DNA of 64,000 nt, taken from the NCBI GenBank assembly GCA_964017235.1, contig OZ024933.1, positions 8,621,962-8,685,961 on the forward strand, given 5' to 3'. Shown piece by piece: positions 19,866 to 30,799 of this stretch. Source of the DNA: Sabellastarte sp. h YS-2021. Lineage: Eukaryota > Annelida > Polychaeta > Sabellida > Sabellidae. A model generated the notes under the pieces. The model saw only the letters and a program-made list of their open reading frames with translations. It searched no databases and had not been told where the DNA came from. Positions within the stretch are counted from its first letter, which is position 1, and every line of letters begins with the position of its first letter. A program made the translations under genes and the position numbers.

Positions 19866-19946
19866 TCTCGGTTGTGGTCCCGAGATGATACCCTTGTCTG
19901 CGAACAAATAATACCTTCCGAGGAAGGGGGGACCAGGAAACCCTGG
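19866..19946 (+). terminator. Three consecutive stem-loops after the last plus gene
   Basis: The stems are TCTCGG...CCGAGA (19866-19885), CCTTCCGAGGAAGG (19914-19927) and CCAGGAAACCCTGG (19933-19946). The last is followed by a run of A. They lie between the plus-strand stop and the polyadenylation signals. A role in 3' end formation is inference. Confidence 0.4.
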
Positions 19947-19978
19947 AAAAAAAACTAATATTTACAGAGTACACATAG

Positions 19979-20000
19979 TTTATTGAACATTTCAAATAAA
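19979..20000. promoter_or_regulatory. Back-to-back polyadenylation signals
   Basis: TTTATT at 19979-19984 is AATAAA on the minus strand. AATAAA at 19995-20000 is on plus. They sit exactly between convergent genes ending at 19864 and 20020, so the two transcripts probably overlap slightly at their 3' ends. Confidence 0.65.
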
Positions 20001-20019
20001 ACATAGAGAAATTGAAAGT

Positions 20020-20799
20020 TTATAGGGTCTCTCGGAACAGCAGTTTGTGGTCTTCGGGAATAGTCTCTAACACTGGTAGGGTAGTTTCCTCCAATGGCGC
20101 ATATTCGACTTCTTGTAGTCCTAAAATCTTGAAAACTTTCTCGACGTTTTCTGCCACGTTACTTAAAGAAATCAAATGCAAGTAATTTTGTTCTGTGTCT
20201 TCTTCTAAACAGCTATGGTCCCTCTGTCCCGGCATGTCGTATTGACAACCATAACAGTGCTCTCTGACTAGATCCGATGCTGTCTTTTGGGTCATATAGG
20301 CTCTAACGAGTCTGACCAGTTTCTGTTTGTCCGGGACAGGAGCCTTTTTCTCGGTTATAGTGTAGGGCCACCCTTCCTGTTCGGCGTACTGCTTCAGAGA
20401 AGTCCTGGAGAAGAACGATTTAGGAGATCTGTGCTCAGTGCTGTAAAGGTACTTGGTTATGGTAGGTTCAGGAGGAATGTTTTCTTTATCCGCCGGTGAG
20501 AAAATCTCGAGGGCTTTCTCTTGAAACTCTTTCCATTGGTTTTCGTCCAAATTGATGTACAGATTATTCCTCTTAAAGCAGACGTACATCTTGCCGTAAA
20601 AAGGAAGCGTCTCCAGGTTAGATTCTTTAGTAAGTTCGAACTTGAAATTTTGTTCATTCTTCAGTGCCTCTGTTACGTGATGGAATTGATTTGAGAGCTT
20701 CTTCCAGATGTTATTGGAAAAGCAAATGTAACGGTTGTTTTTGCTGAGACGCACAAAAGTAGTCTCATTGAACTTACTCTTTTCTGCTGTCAATTCCAT
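20020..20799 (-). CDS. Two-repeat protein, possibly PC4-like, with Cys/His tail, 259 aa
   Basis: The start at 20799 (MELTAEKSKF) was chosen over an upstream in-frame start because a TATA box (CTATAAATA, minus strand) lies only about 30 bases above it, inside the longer frame. Two similar segments occur: residues 15-46 (FVRLSKNNRYICFSNNIW, then KKLSNQF) and 72-100 (YVCFKRNNLYINLDENQW, then KEFQEK). The x-x-x-I-N/S-L/F-x-x-x-x-W-x-x-L/F pattern resembles the end of the PC4/p15 single-stranded DNA-binding fold (ISLNPEQWxxL). A Ser/Pro linker follows. A motif HCYGCQYDMPGQRDHSCL (C182, C185, H195, C197) may bind zinc. The frame is intact. PC4 is a transcription coactivator that cooperates with TBP and TFIIA, so pairing with the element's TBP is suggestive. 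Family assignment is tentative. Confidence 0.5.
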   Translation of the reverse strand: MELTAEKSKFNETTFVRLSKNNRYICFSNNIWKKLSNQFHHVTEALKNEQNFKFELTKESNLETLPFYGKMYVCFKRNNLYINLDENQWKEFQEKALEIFSPADKENIPPEPTITKYLYSTEHRSPKSFFSRTSLKQYAEQEGWPYTITEKKAPVPDKQKLVRLVRAYMTQKTASDLVREHCYGCQYDMPGQRDHSCLEEDTEQNYLHLISLSNVAENVEKVFKILGLQEVEYAPLEETTLPVLETIPEDHKLLFRETL

Positions 20800-20819
20800 G
20801 TTTGCCACCCGAATGCTGC

Positions 20820-21060
20820 GTTGCGATGTATTTATAGAGATGCTCATCAATTTTATAATCGAATACCTGCTTCTGATTGGTGTGACGCTAAATCCAGCAT
20901 TTTGACCATAATTCATGCAATTTGTTTGGCGTGACAATAAGACAGGGTGCTTCGCTTGGTGGGACCATAATTCCTGCAATTTGATTGGTGTGACAATAAG
21001 ACAGGGTGCTTCGCTTGGTGGGACCATAATTGCTGCAGTTTGATTGGTTGGAAGAAAAAA
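20820..21060 (-). promoter_or_regulatory. TATA promoter with repeated CCAAT modules
   Basis: On the minus strand CTATAAATA (20837-20829) is preceded upstream by tandem modules of about 59 bases (copies near 20931 and 20990). Each contains CCAAT or CCAA (ATTGGTGTGACAATAAG on plus) and GGGACCATAATTCC. Related modules lie by the left TATA promoter (3937-3990). The longer reading frame through this region (to 21027) is repeat-driven. Confidence 0.6.
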
Positions 21061-21092
21061 TGTGTGTATGTGTTTCTATATTCTAGAATTTT

Positions 21093-21410
21093 TTAAAATA
21101 GTCCGTGTCCCTTGGTAGGACATAATCCGTTGATGTCGGTGAACTTGTCGGGAACTGTCATCAGAAGGTAATGGCATCCTTTACTGTGCTTCAGGTGCTC
21201 TTCGTAAGCGCTGTCTCTAGTTTCGAAAGAGTACAAAGTAATGCTACACCAGGGACAATGTACCTTGTCAGCATAGCCAGTATAAATAAATCCTGCATGC
21301 GCTAATTCTTTGGCAGTGATAGGCATGGCTTTTGGCCATGTATTAAAGGTTGCTATTCTAGACGAATAAAGCAAATATTTAGTATGCTTCAACACAGAGA
21401 AATCTTGCAT
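21093..21410 (-). CDS. BIR-domain (IAP-like) protein, 105 aa
   Basis: A complete baculovirus-IAP-repeat is visible. It has R18-x-x-T-F with W25, LAHAGFIYTGYADKVHCPWC, then C52, C55, H72 and C79 with exact C-x2-C-x16-H-x6-C spacing. The usual Trp after the second Cys region is Phe62. The domain fills almost the whole protein; there is no RING or second BIR. In animals and large DNA viruses single-BIR proteins bind caspases or IAP antagonists, and others act in cell division. An anti-apoptotic role during replication is inferred. It overlaps by 22 bases, in another frame, the end of the upstream 60-aa frame (21389-21571), so both could come from one transcript or from one frameshifted gene. Confidence 0.85.
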   Translation of the reverse strand: MQDFSVLKHTKYLLYSSRIATFNTWPKAMPITAKELAHAGFIYTGYADKVHCPWCSITLYSFETRDSAYEEHLKHSKGCHYLLMTVPDKFTDINGLCPTKGHGLF

Positions 21411-21571
21411 GTGCCTTTCTCAACAGTGTCCTGATTCGTTGACAATGCAAAGCCTCCTATTCTGGCGTTGCTGGTATGCTCCTTCGATATAGTCGGTCCA
21501 TTTGTAGAACTGGTCCCGAATGAAAAGCCTCCGATTCTACCGTCTACTGCGTGATCTTGCTCCTTCGACAT
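21389..21571 (-). CDS. Small protein with two RIGGF motifs, 60 aa
   Basis: The frame begins MSKEQDHAVDGRIGGFSFG and later has NARIGGFALSTNQ, so two RIGGF motifs lie 26 residues apart in a Ser/Thr/Asn-rich context. An ATATATATT box lies about 45 bases above the ATG. The frame ends within the first codons of the BIR gene. It may be the N-terminal part of the BIR protein separated by a frameshift, or a separate peptide. Confidence 0.45.
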   Translation of the reverse strand: MSKEQDHAVDGRIGGFSFGTSSTNGPTISKEHTSNARIGGFALSTNQDTVEKGTCKISLC

Positions 21572-21709
21572 CTTGATGGTTTATGAAAGCGAAATCGGTT
21601 TACTACCCAATATATATTTTCACAGACAATAACACCCTGCATTAAGTAAACCCCCAACTACCCCATATCCCCCCTCCTCACACAGATGGCCCGTGACTGG
21701 AAATCTGAT

Positions 21710-21775
21710 GGCTGTATAGTCACAAAATCTATATGGCCCCTTTGGGGGCCGTATAGATTGTGTGACCATACAGCC
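21710..21775. repeat. 31-bp near-perfect hairpin
   Basis: GGCTGTATAGTCACAAAATC...GGCCCC pairs with GGGGCC...GTGTGACCATACAGCC across a TTTG loop with three mismatches. It lies just outside the outermost element gene. It could be a foldback element, the terminus of the Polinton, or an unrelated cruciform. Confidence 0.85.
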
Positions 21776-22790
21776 TCTCTTACTACTTCCTTTCATTTTT
21801 TTTCTGATTTTTGGGTGATAACTGACATTATGCTGTTCTACCTTTATGGGACACCCAGGTGGAGGGATCAGATGTCTTAATTTTTTTAATTGTTTTAGAA
21901 TGTGGAATACTTTTTATAATCTTAGGTAGCCTTGCTTAAGGCTCAAATTTGCATGACATCTTTTCAAACATGCACACAGATATTTGGTATTCATAAAGCA
22001 CTCATACATGTTAACAGACAGAACTGCCTCAGACAGAGAGCCTGGTAAACTTTGCAGAGATGGTTCAGCTTTGCAGTCCCCCATTACCATGACTACCAAA
22101 TGATTGACAGGCTGTATTTTGAGGGAAGTTTTCCCCCAAACTCCAGTTGACTGAAGTCATATTTGTGTTTCATGACATGCACAGCAAGCCATCTGTCACC
22201 TCTATAATGCATACTGCTGTGGTTATCCGACTTGAACTGCCAAACACAAAAAAAAAAACTTTTCCAATGCTCTTGCTCTTTCAACTGGTATGTATTTTCA
22301 AAAGCAAAATATATTTATTATTTGAGATAATTTTCTTTTTGTAACCTGCTTAGTTTATTTTTAAAATTAATTTCATTGAGATAAATTATTTAACTTCCTT
22401 CCTCATATATCAAGGCAATGTGTTAATCACAGAATACTGAGAGGAAGCCAATGTTAAGCAAACAAACTTAGTCTTATTTCAAAAACACATACTTAACCTA
22501 AGGGAAATCTTTACATACGACCAATTTATATTGACAGTGTCTGAATTTTAAAACAGATTGCTTTAGAAACAACAAATTGTGTCAAAATATAAAATTTGCA
22601 ACTAAATTTGAGCCTCTGTTATCCAACTATGTTGAGAGAGTTGGATTTTGTTTGGATGACAGAATGTTTGTAAAACAGAGAGGGTAATTAAGAATTCCTC
22701 AGGATTGTTTGATGATATTTATTTCATATATTATAAAGACATTTATGTATATTTGCTTGGATTAGGAGGCTATGTTTGTCTGTCTGTCAG
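21776..22790. other. No gene seen
   Basis: This is AT-rich sequence with only short frames of no recognisable content. I see no repeat structure beyond poly(A) runs. Confidence 0.5.
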
Positions 22791-22792
22791 TT

Positions 22793-22960
22793 ATAGAGGT
22801 GTTCCACTGGGGCCATCTTGTTGGTAACTATGAATTGTTTGATGGTTAGGAGCAATGTTTACAGAGTTGGATAGGGTCGGTTGTAGATTCCTGGCTTGCC
22901 ATATTGGGTCTGCAAAATATCAAACATGTTCATTATTTTACCGACCCTTGCTAACTCTTG
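22793..22960 (+). mobile_element. Harbinger-type terminus, partial
   Basis: AGGTGTTCCACTGGGGCCATC resembles the termini at 26624 and 56779. A Harbinger-specific subterminal region follows, with GGGTCGGTTGTAGATTCC and, about 120 bases in, ATATCAAACATGTTCATTATTTTACCGACCC. No matching right end was found nearby, so it is a truncated or very decayed copy. Confidence 0.55.
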
Positions 22961-25900
22961 ATCTCGACGGTGACTCCACCTGCCTGGAAACTAGCTTGTC
23001 CTAGTCCATCTTGTCCTTATCACTTCCAGTCTTGTCTTATTACCTCCAGTCCTTTTCTTATCAATTCTTGTCTTGTCCTAATCACTTTAAGTCTTATCAT
23101 ATCATGAAACTGGCTTGTTATCTCCTGTCTGCAGCCAAAGGCCAGGGTCGGGAGATTTATAAACCGCTTTCCGTATCTGCATCGGTCCATTCTTCAAGTT
23201 TTTGCATAAACCTTAACATCTTATTCATTTATTAAGATGACTTGATTGCATTTAATTTAATAGCCACCATTTTTGGGGAGACAAAATTATTTGAAAATTG
23301 GGTTTACTACTCTGCCGAGATACTCTGCAGGGAGCCAAGTTTGAAATTCAATTAGACAATGCATTTTCAAGTTAGAGTCAGGAAATGGAAATTCTGACGG
23401 ACAGACAAACAGACCAAAAACGGACAAACAAACAAACAGGCAGAATCACACCAATTTCGAAAGGAACCTAGCTATGATTGTTATAACACCAGCTACCAAC
23501 TATCACAAATACATGTAAGTTTTATGTTTAAGAATGTAAAATGCTGGTAATTGTCATGAAGTGATTACTATTGTGGATAAACTCTACAAACATATAGAAA
23601 GGGAGGAAGTGTGTTCCTTCTGCCTTGACCTGAGGCGATTCCCCTCTCACTGCCAAGCAAGTACACGTATACCAAGGCAGTTGGACATAGTCAGGATTGA
23701 TTAGCCCCGGATGCTCTCCTCATCAGAAAGGAACTTCCAGAGGTGAGGCATTATGCAGAACAAATAGATTTAAGCAGGACCAGCCCACTTCTTTGAGGCT
23801 CGATGTTATTGTCCCCTTTTAGGTATCGACGGTAGCAATGGTTGATGGTTAGCTACAGAAAGTACTGAATGCAATTGAGCCTTTTCCGTTTAGAAAACTA
23901 ATCTAAATTTGAGACCAGAAATCCCTCCAGCAAATCAACCTGTCCACTTTCTGTGTAGGGAGTCAGTGTAATAGAATTAATATGTAGTTTAAGTATTTTT
24001 AATTACAGTTTCTTCTTTCTTGTGGTTTGGATAGACAGAAGAATTTTGGATGAACACATTATGTTCCATTTTGGTCATTCACTTGTACTGAGCTCAACCT
24101 TACACTCTTGCTAATGTCAGTGCTTTTTGTTTGGATGTGTACAGGTATGAATATAATTGCCTTAAATATATGCAACGGAGTACATTTGTAGGTCTTTTTT
24201 TTAATTTTCAGTGTGTGATGATCATTTTAGAGTAAGACATTATGGCATTATTTGTCATGAAAAAAATTATTTACATTTTTATGAAGTAATGGCCTTCGTA
24301 TGCAGTTGTTTTAGTCATACATTTGTTTTTTCTAATACATATATCATCGTAAACCAGTTAAAATTTTATAATTTTATCCTGTTTTATCTATCATTATGGG
24401 TATATAACTAACGTGTATAATAAAATTTCGCATATATTGTTTCACTTATGTGTTAAGCAACTCATTTTGTGCTGTGTGGATTGACCTGCTAGTTCACCTT
24501 GACCACCTGACCTTGACCTTACAAGTGAACTTGGGTTTAATCTTGGTTCTGTCCTCATTATAAAGTTGAACTTTGTCAGAAGCATTATGGCGGCTTTGAT
24601 AGATTCTGTAGAACCTGTCACAGTAACAGTCAAGTCATATTGGTAATCTCATATGACGCCTGGCTGGGCCTTCCAAATATAAGGTCAGGGTCTTGATTCA
24701 GTTCGTATAATGTGAATTCACAGCTATGGTCTATTGGGTCACAGGCTCTTCTCTGGTCTAACAACTGTAAAAGAAATCATCACAATTACAGAGTGAATGA
24801 GTCAGATCATCACAATGTCATGATTTAGAAGAATTGAAGCTTTGGCAAAGGGTACAAGTTCAGTGCCAGATAAGGACACAGCATTTAGCACAATGTTAAA
24901 TAATATAAAAATGACATTATCTTATTTTAAAACATTAACTTAGTGTGGTTTACCCATAAATTGTATTAGTGTTATTATTTTTTACAAAAAATAAATAGTT
25001 TTATTCTAAATTAGAAAATTTGTTGATCATTTCAATCTGGTTTCATCCGTGAACAACTTAACAGTCAGTATCTTCAAGTGGTATATTAGCTCCTCATTTG
25101 GTACTGTTTGGAAGAGTAATATGAAAGTATTCACACATGAAGATGCACAAAATAATATTTGTGCTTTACACTGAGATAATGTTATCACATTTATTTGTGG
25201 TATATATTGCCAAGCACGTCCTTCAGGAAGTTTAAATATTACGTTTAATAAAATTATCATCCTGGCGAAGTCAGTTAAAAGATGAAAGATATGATTGTGT
25301 ATAAGGAAGTTGAAAGGAGTTAAAACTTTATCTAATATAAATAGCGGTACGATTTTGTTATATATTAGTCAAAACTTCTACCACAAACTTATGGCTGGTA
25401 CTTAGAAATATGTTATGGGAGTTTAAGTTGAAGGTTATACATTTCGTCTGTGAAAGAAAGTGGACTCTTACTGTCAAATAGTATTGAGCCAAAACTTTTT
25501 TTATACTTTTCATAGTGTTACAGAGGCTAAGGTGGAGTTCAGTTGTGGTGTTTCTTCTTGATCCAGTATAAACTGACTATGCCCACCCCCTTAGAAACGC
25601 TAAAGTATGGCTTTCTTCAACTCTTGAATTATAAAGCCTTTGACCTCTGTCCTCTGCTCAGAATATTCAAGACCACCCCTACACACAAGTACCAGTTTTC
25701 TAACTCTGGACAAGGGAAACTCATCATTGCCATATCTTTTCCTGTACAGACAATAAGATGACTGCATTTACACTATGCATACTGCATTTGTGGTACCATC
25801 AATAAAACTAAACCGAAGCTCAATTTTCTGGACAAAATTTGAAATATTGAAATTACAAGATAATTGCAGAAGTAATGCAGACATAAAAAGTACAACTCGA

Positions 25901-26620
25901 ACACCAACGAATTGGTTTATAAAATTTTCCTTTGGAATCAAAAACAAATTATTTTTGCTGATTTACTAAAATAATATAAGTCACGTCATGAAATAATAAA
26001 GTTTAACTGTTGGTGTTTACTCAAATAAATAATGTATATTTAATTATGTTGAACACTTTGTTACTTGTTTGTGATTGAAAGATGTATACAATTATTGTGG
26101 GTCAATACAAATTGTCTGATAACCAAATTGAAAAAGTTTGTATGGCAGTGTGTTGATAACAGTTTTAAGCATCCTTGATTATGAAAAGGAAGTATGTTCT
26201 TGTATTAAATGTATCAGATAAACCACTGCCATGGATGAATAGTTACTTTCAGTGCCATTAGCAAAATATATTGTTTGCAAAATATATAGTACTGTAAAAT
26301 GGAGACCAAGCTTCCAGGTGAGAAATAAAAACTTACAAATAGCAGTGAATTTTTAAAATCACTTAAATAATAACTATTAGTCACAGTTTATATCCTAATC
26401 TTTATCAATATCCAAGCATTAAGACCGGCTATTTTAATATGTTCAGTGAAAATATATGTCACTTTCATATATGCACTGTCGTAGCACAAAGTACTGTCTA
26501 TTATACTTAAGGCACTTTAAGTGATATTGTGATTTAATTAACATAAATTAAAATGGCTCAATAATCAGGGCACATGATTCACAGGCGGAAGTTTGAAAAC
26601 GATATGAATGATCCTCAAGT
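22961..26620. other. Non-coding, AT-rich; no gene seen
   Basis: Only frames under about 80 codons with no domain signature are present. CTTGTC-rich sequence at 22990-23110 belongs to the Harbinger remnant. Two TGACCTTGACC-like words occur near 24500, probably by chance. Confidence 0.45.
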
Positions 26621-27556
26621 TTATGTGGGTGTTTCACTGGAGCCAACTGGTTGGTAACTGTGACTTATTTGGGAGTCGGGACGAATGCTTACATTGTCTG
26701 CTAGAGTCGTTTGTAGTTTCCAGGTTTGTCATTAACAGTTGGTAAAAATATCAAACATGTTTGACATTTTTACGACCGTTTCTGACCTTTGTAACAGACC
26801 CTAACTACATCTTCATCGAAACAGGCCTGTTGGTTAACTTAACAGCCTGTTGATTATACTTCCCATCCTTGTTGGTAAATACAACAGGCCAGCCTGTATT
26901 GTGCATTCGTCTTGTCCCAAATATGGTGATTCAGACTGTATCTGATGACAAACAAGACTGTGTGGGAAAATAACTGCACAGTTGGTAACTTTAGCAAGCC
27001 TGTCTGTAAATGTTCCCAACAGGTCGGGAAAATATTTAATGTCTGAATTTTTATAAACGACAGGCTCTAAATTGAACAGGCAAGCCATAAACAGTAGCTG
27101 ACAAGCCTTTTACAACTACAGGCAAGCCAGGAACTGTAACCGACAAGCCTGTAAGATTTTTGTTTGTCTTACAGCCTGTCTGTTTCAACATCTGTGGTCA
27201 CAAGGAGTACAGTAGGCAAACACACTTCATTCATTTGGGTTTTGACTGTCGAGAGACAAGAGGTGTGCAGCTTTCACTTTAAGGTTTTACTTTCTTTAAG
27301 TTAGCTTCAGATTTGAGTTAGGCTGGGACTGGCTGAGAGTGAAACTTTTTTTCTGATGTTTCCCTTTAAAGTTTATTTTTTCAGTTTTTTTTAAGAAGCT
27401 GTATATGTAATTTAACAGCATACCAAAGAGAGAAGGAGAAAGATTGAAGACCCTAAAGATTCTCAACCACAGTTTCAGGAGATACTGTTGAGGATATAGA
27501 AAGAAGAAGAAGAAAGAGAGGAGTGAGAGGAGCAGGGCCAGAGGGATAAAGAGAGG

Positions 27557-28800
27557 TTGGAAAGAAAGGGGACAGAAGAGACCAAGCAGATGTACAAGAC
27601 ACTGAAGAAAGTACAGAAAAGCAACCTCGAACAGACACAGACACTGATCAAAAATCAAGACATTGCAAAAGGGCAAATGAAGCCTACTTTCCTGTGTGAT
27701 TCTAACAAAGAGGCAATTGTTGAGCTTGTTAAACAACACAAAGAAATGTATGGCAACACTGATGCGAAGTTCAAAGACAAGCAAAGAAAGGATGGACTAG
27801 CAGCTTGCAGGAATTAATCTGTCAACACTGTCAAGAAGTGGTTCAAGATTTAAGGTACTAGATATGGCTAACTCACTCACACAAAGTTAGGACAAGCTGC
27901 AGTGAACAGCACGAAAACACATACCTGGTGTACAGACAGTTTTAGTTTTCTACAAGGTCACATCAAAAGGAAGGGAGTATCTAAGTCTTCCATGTTCAAG
28001 TCACCACTGAGACCCTCTGGGGCCACAGTCACACCTTCAGTTCCAGATACTTCACAAAAGACTGAAACTGAGATGGGAATCAGCATGGCATTAAATGTTG
28101 CTCATCAACTTTCGAAAACAAGCCCTTCAGAGCAACCAGTTGCTGCCGCCACCACTACTGCTGAAGATCCAGTTTTAGATCATTTCCAGCAGATGAGGTT
28201 GATGATTTCCAGTTTCTTGGGTGGATGTCAGGATTCTACTTCAAATCCAAGATAATCATTCTGCAACTGTCTCTACTCCAAGATTGCAAAGCTGGAAGAA
28301 CAGTACTCTTTGACCTTCAGGAACGAGACAGTGAAACCTCTTAGTGGAATGTAGTAAAAGAGCAAAGAATGCAAGAGATAGATCTCAACAACTCAATAGG
28401 TCACAATTTTTCAACTTCCAGAAGAAACACAGGCCACAGCAGGATGTTAATGCATCCTCACCATACTTGATACTAAACAAGTTGCCACACCAGCAGTGCA
28501 ACCAACTCAGTTGGCAGCGCCACAACCACCGAGGTCAGCATTAGCATCATCACATCCTGCATCCATCATTGTTGTGGATGACCAGCAGCCTGGGCCTTCC
28601 AGAGAACTGATGTTTGTTTTGAGCAAAATAAAGACATTTAACCAGACATACGTTGCCTCTGGACAACTTGAAGACAGTCAACACAACACTTCTGGATTAT
28701 CAAGTCTTTTTTGGAAGTATTTCATCCGTACTACAGCACCAGTATATCAACAAACAATGATCGACACAACCATTTTCACACTCTCAACTTCAACTGTTTA
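27557..28800 (+). pseudogene. Decayed MADF-type DNA-binding gene of Harbinger
   Basis: Fragments in several frames match the minus-strand gene at 59892-60881. IVELVKQHKEMYGN and FKDKQRKDGL stand for the MADF start, IKRKGVSKSSMF for the linker, and DHFQQMRLMISSFLG for the helix before the Gln/Pro-rich tail. The frame is broken after 27817 and again near 28255. In intact Harbinger elements this Myb/MADF partner binds the element ends and brings in the transposase. Confidence 0.75.
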
Positions 28801-29039
28801 ACTACTGTCACCATTGCCAAGTACCACAAGCAAGATCTCACAGCCAGTACAGCCAGCAGAACTAGCCCAAAGCAGCAGATTAGCCTGCATTTAGTTGCTC
28901 CAAAAAGCCTTTATAAGGGCCACCTTAATCTTTCCAAAACAATTATTTAGCTGCTTGTTCTTTCCAAAACAAAAAAGTACATTGTGATCAATACAAATGA
29001 AAAAGAAATTCAAATGCACACATAAAAACTTAACTTGGA

Positions 29040-29870
29040 ATGAATGTGTACACTTTTGATATCTGCTCCATAGTGGTCAACAGTACCCTGAACCTACCCA
29101 CTAATATTGCAAAAGCATTCTTGTTGACCCTCCTCCCCCTGGATATCTTGTAGTTGGCTATTCTCTCTTCCCTGGTTAGTTGTCTTCTACTTCAGGGTCT
29201 GACAAGCCAAGGCATAAGGGTAAAGGCATTGTGGTGATAGCCCAAAGGTGTTGTTCTCAATTTTTCTTCTTAGCTTGCTACTGTTGAATATCTGTGCATC
29301 AGATGAAGAACAACTGGCCCCAATATTGACCCCACAGGAACTTGTTCTCAACATCTATTGGGGCTAACAGTACCAGGGAGAAGTGACCCTTATAATTGAA
29401 ATATTCACTGCCTGACATTTTACGTTTCTTCATAGCTATATTTGTGCATATCTAGTGCATCTACAGCATGTTGTACATGCGACCTGTTTTTAAATTTCTT
29501 CTCAATGGCTCTCCACTCTTCTGTGTTTGTTGGACAGATTAAATATTCCTGCTGAAATATTTCAGTTAATGACACTTCTGTCAACCCCCAATGCATATGT
29601 TACTGCGGTGATGTGTAGTTTTCTCCTGCGGATAAGTGCCTCAATGTAACTGCATTCTAATGAAATTCCAGTAACCTAGTATGCCAGTTGTTTTTACCTC
29701 ATCCAAAAGTGTTATATAGCATCCCCTCACTTCTCTTTGCAGTATCAAGGGCATAATCCATGAATGCCATGGTACTGGGTTTTGTTGTTGTCTGTGTTTG
29801 GAAATCCTGATGCAAATTAACACATTCAACTCAATAAAAAATCCAGAGGACACTGTAATTGTCAATCATA
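29040..29870 (-). pseudogene. Decayed Harbinger DDE transposase
   Basis: Reading minus from about 29870, collinear pieces are NAVTLRHLSAGENYTS, EYLICPTNTEEWRAI, HAVDALDMHK (the ALDGKH motif with changes), YFNYKGHFSLVLL and a late [13 protein letters not shown] segment (original RxERxxxYxxSRGRR). There are multiple stops and frame changes. The order matches the better-preserved transposase at 57441-58571. Confidence 0.8.
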
Positions 29871-30799
29871 TCTTATTGAAGTGTCTCTGTCATCTTGGCA
29901 GTGAGAAATAAGTGGCTGTTCACATGTGCTGAGAGGTTTATATACTGTGATATGGATCTTGGATACAGACCAATGAAGTCAATCAAGCTTGTTGTGATGG
30001 ATCATGGATGTGGTTCCGGTTTGTCTGTTTGTCTTTACCGCTTGTCTGGTTGCAATGCAGCTTGTCTGTTAGAGTTTTAGGGCATGCTGTACTACTTCTA
30101 CGACTGACTAGGCAAACAACATGCCTATGTCTTGTTGGTGTAATCACATATTGTTTTTAAGTGCAACGTCTTGTCGGTATTTCTTAACTAACTCTGCATT
30201 TTCGCGCCTTTTTTCTATGTTCCTATGACTTTCACAACTAACCTGAGAGTGGGTAGAAGGGTTGGCTCTAGTGGAACACCCACATTAGTTTAACATTACA
30301 ATTCAAAGACTTACATATTCCAATTTATGAGTTAACTGTGAACTAACTAAATTGCATAAAATTTTAAATAGTGATTCAAATTTGAATAAGTAACACTGAA
30401 TCAGTACTTATTTTGGACAATCTTATTTATTAGTCAAGTCCTCAATTCGAATCATAGTAATGTAGCTTTGATGGAGAGACTGAAAAATAAGGTGCAAGCT
30501 TGTTTTATTTAAGGTAGTGCTACGCAACTACACTGTCTTAGTGCTTGAAACACCACAATTAGAACCAAAAGCCGCACCTGAATGTCAGATTTAGTCAAAG
30601 CTAACATTTTAGATTTATATATACCAGGATCTCTTGTAAAATTCAACTATGAACTATTTCCCCTGAAACATTGATGGATTCAAACTCACACTTCTGAAGT
30701 TGTTTTTATATACAAATCAAATATAATTTTCATATTTAATACTATTCATAATCACTTATAATCAATTCATTTTTTTTACATTTTACATTTCAATGACCT

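Larger units (their letters stand above)
3593..21660 (+). mobile_element. Degraded Polinton/Maverick (adintovirus-like) element
   Basis: The interval holds a protein-primed family B polymerase, a packaging ATPase, a retroviral-type integrase with chromodomain, a single-jelly-roll minor capsid protein, a lysine-rich core protein and a double-jelly-roll major capsid protein. That set defines Polintons. Neighbouring genes are tightly packed (overlaps of one to a few bases). Early and structural genes run on plus; two or three cargo genes run on minus and converge on them near 19.9-20.0 kb. I could not identify terminal inverted repeats or a 6-bp target duplication, so the edges are set by the outermost promoter-like repeats and are approximate. 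Polymerase, integrase, ATPase, core and capsid genes all carry frameshifts or stops. No adenain-type protease was recognised. Confidence 0.85.
26624..30284 (+). mobile_element. Degenerate PIF/Harbinger element with TTA target duplication
   Basis: The left end TGTGGGTGTTTCACTGGAGCC (26624) and the right end CTCTAGTGGAACACCCACA (to 30284) are inverted repeats, each flanked by TTA. Inside are a decayed MADF gene on plus and a decayed DDE transposase on minus, the convergent arrangement also seen in the 56779 element but inverted. A palindrome around AAACATGTTT lies about 125 bases from the left end. Confidence 0.85.

Noticed and set aside
20800-21027. Upstream in-frame extension of the PC4-like protein.
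   Set aside because: It reads through tandem promoter modules and the TATA box; the ATG at 20799 is the better start.
24490-24530. TGACCTTGACC words as nuclear-receptor sites.
   Set aside because: Isolated, not near any gene start; chance occurrence is likely.
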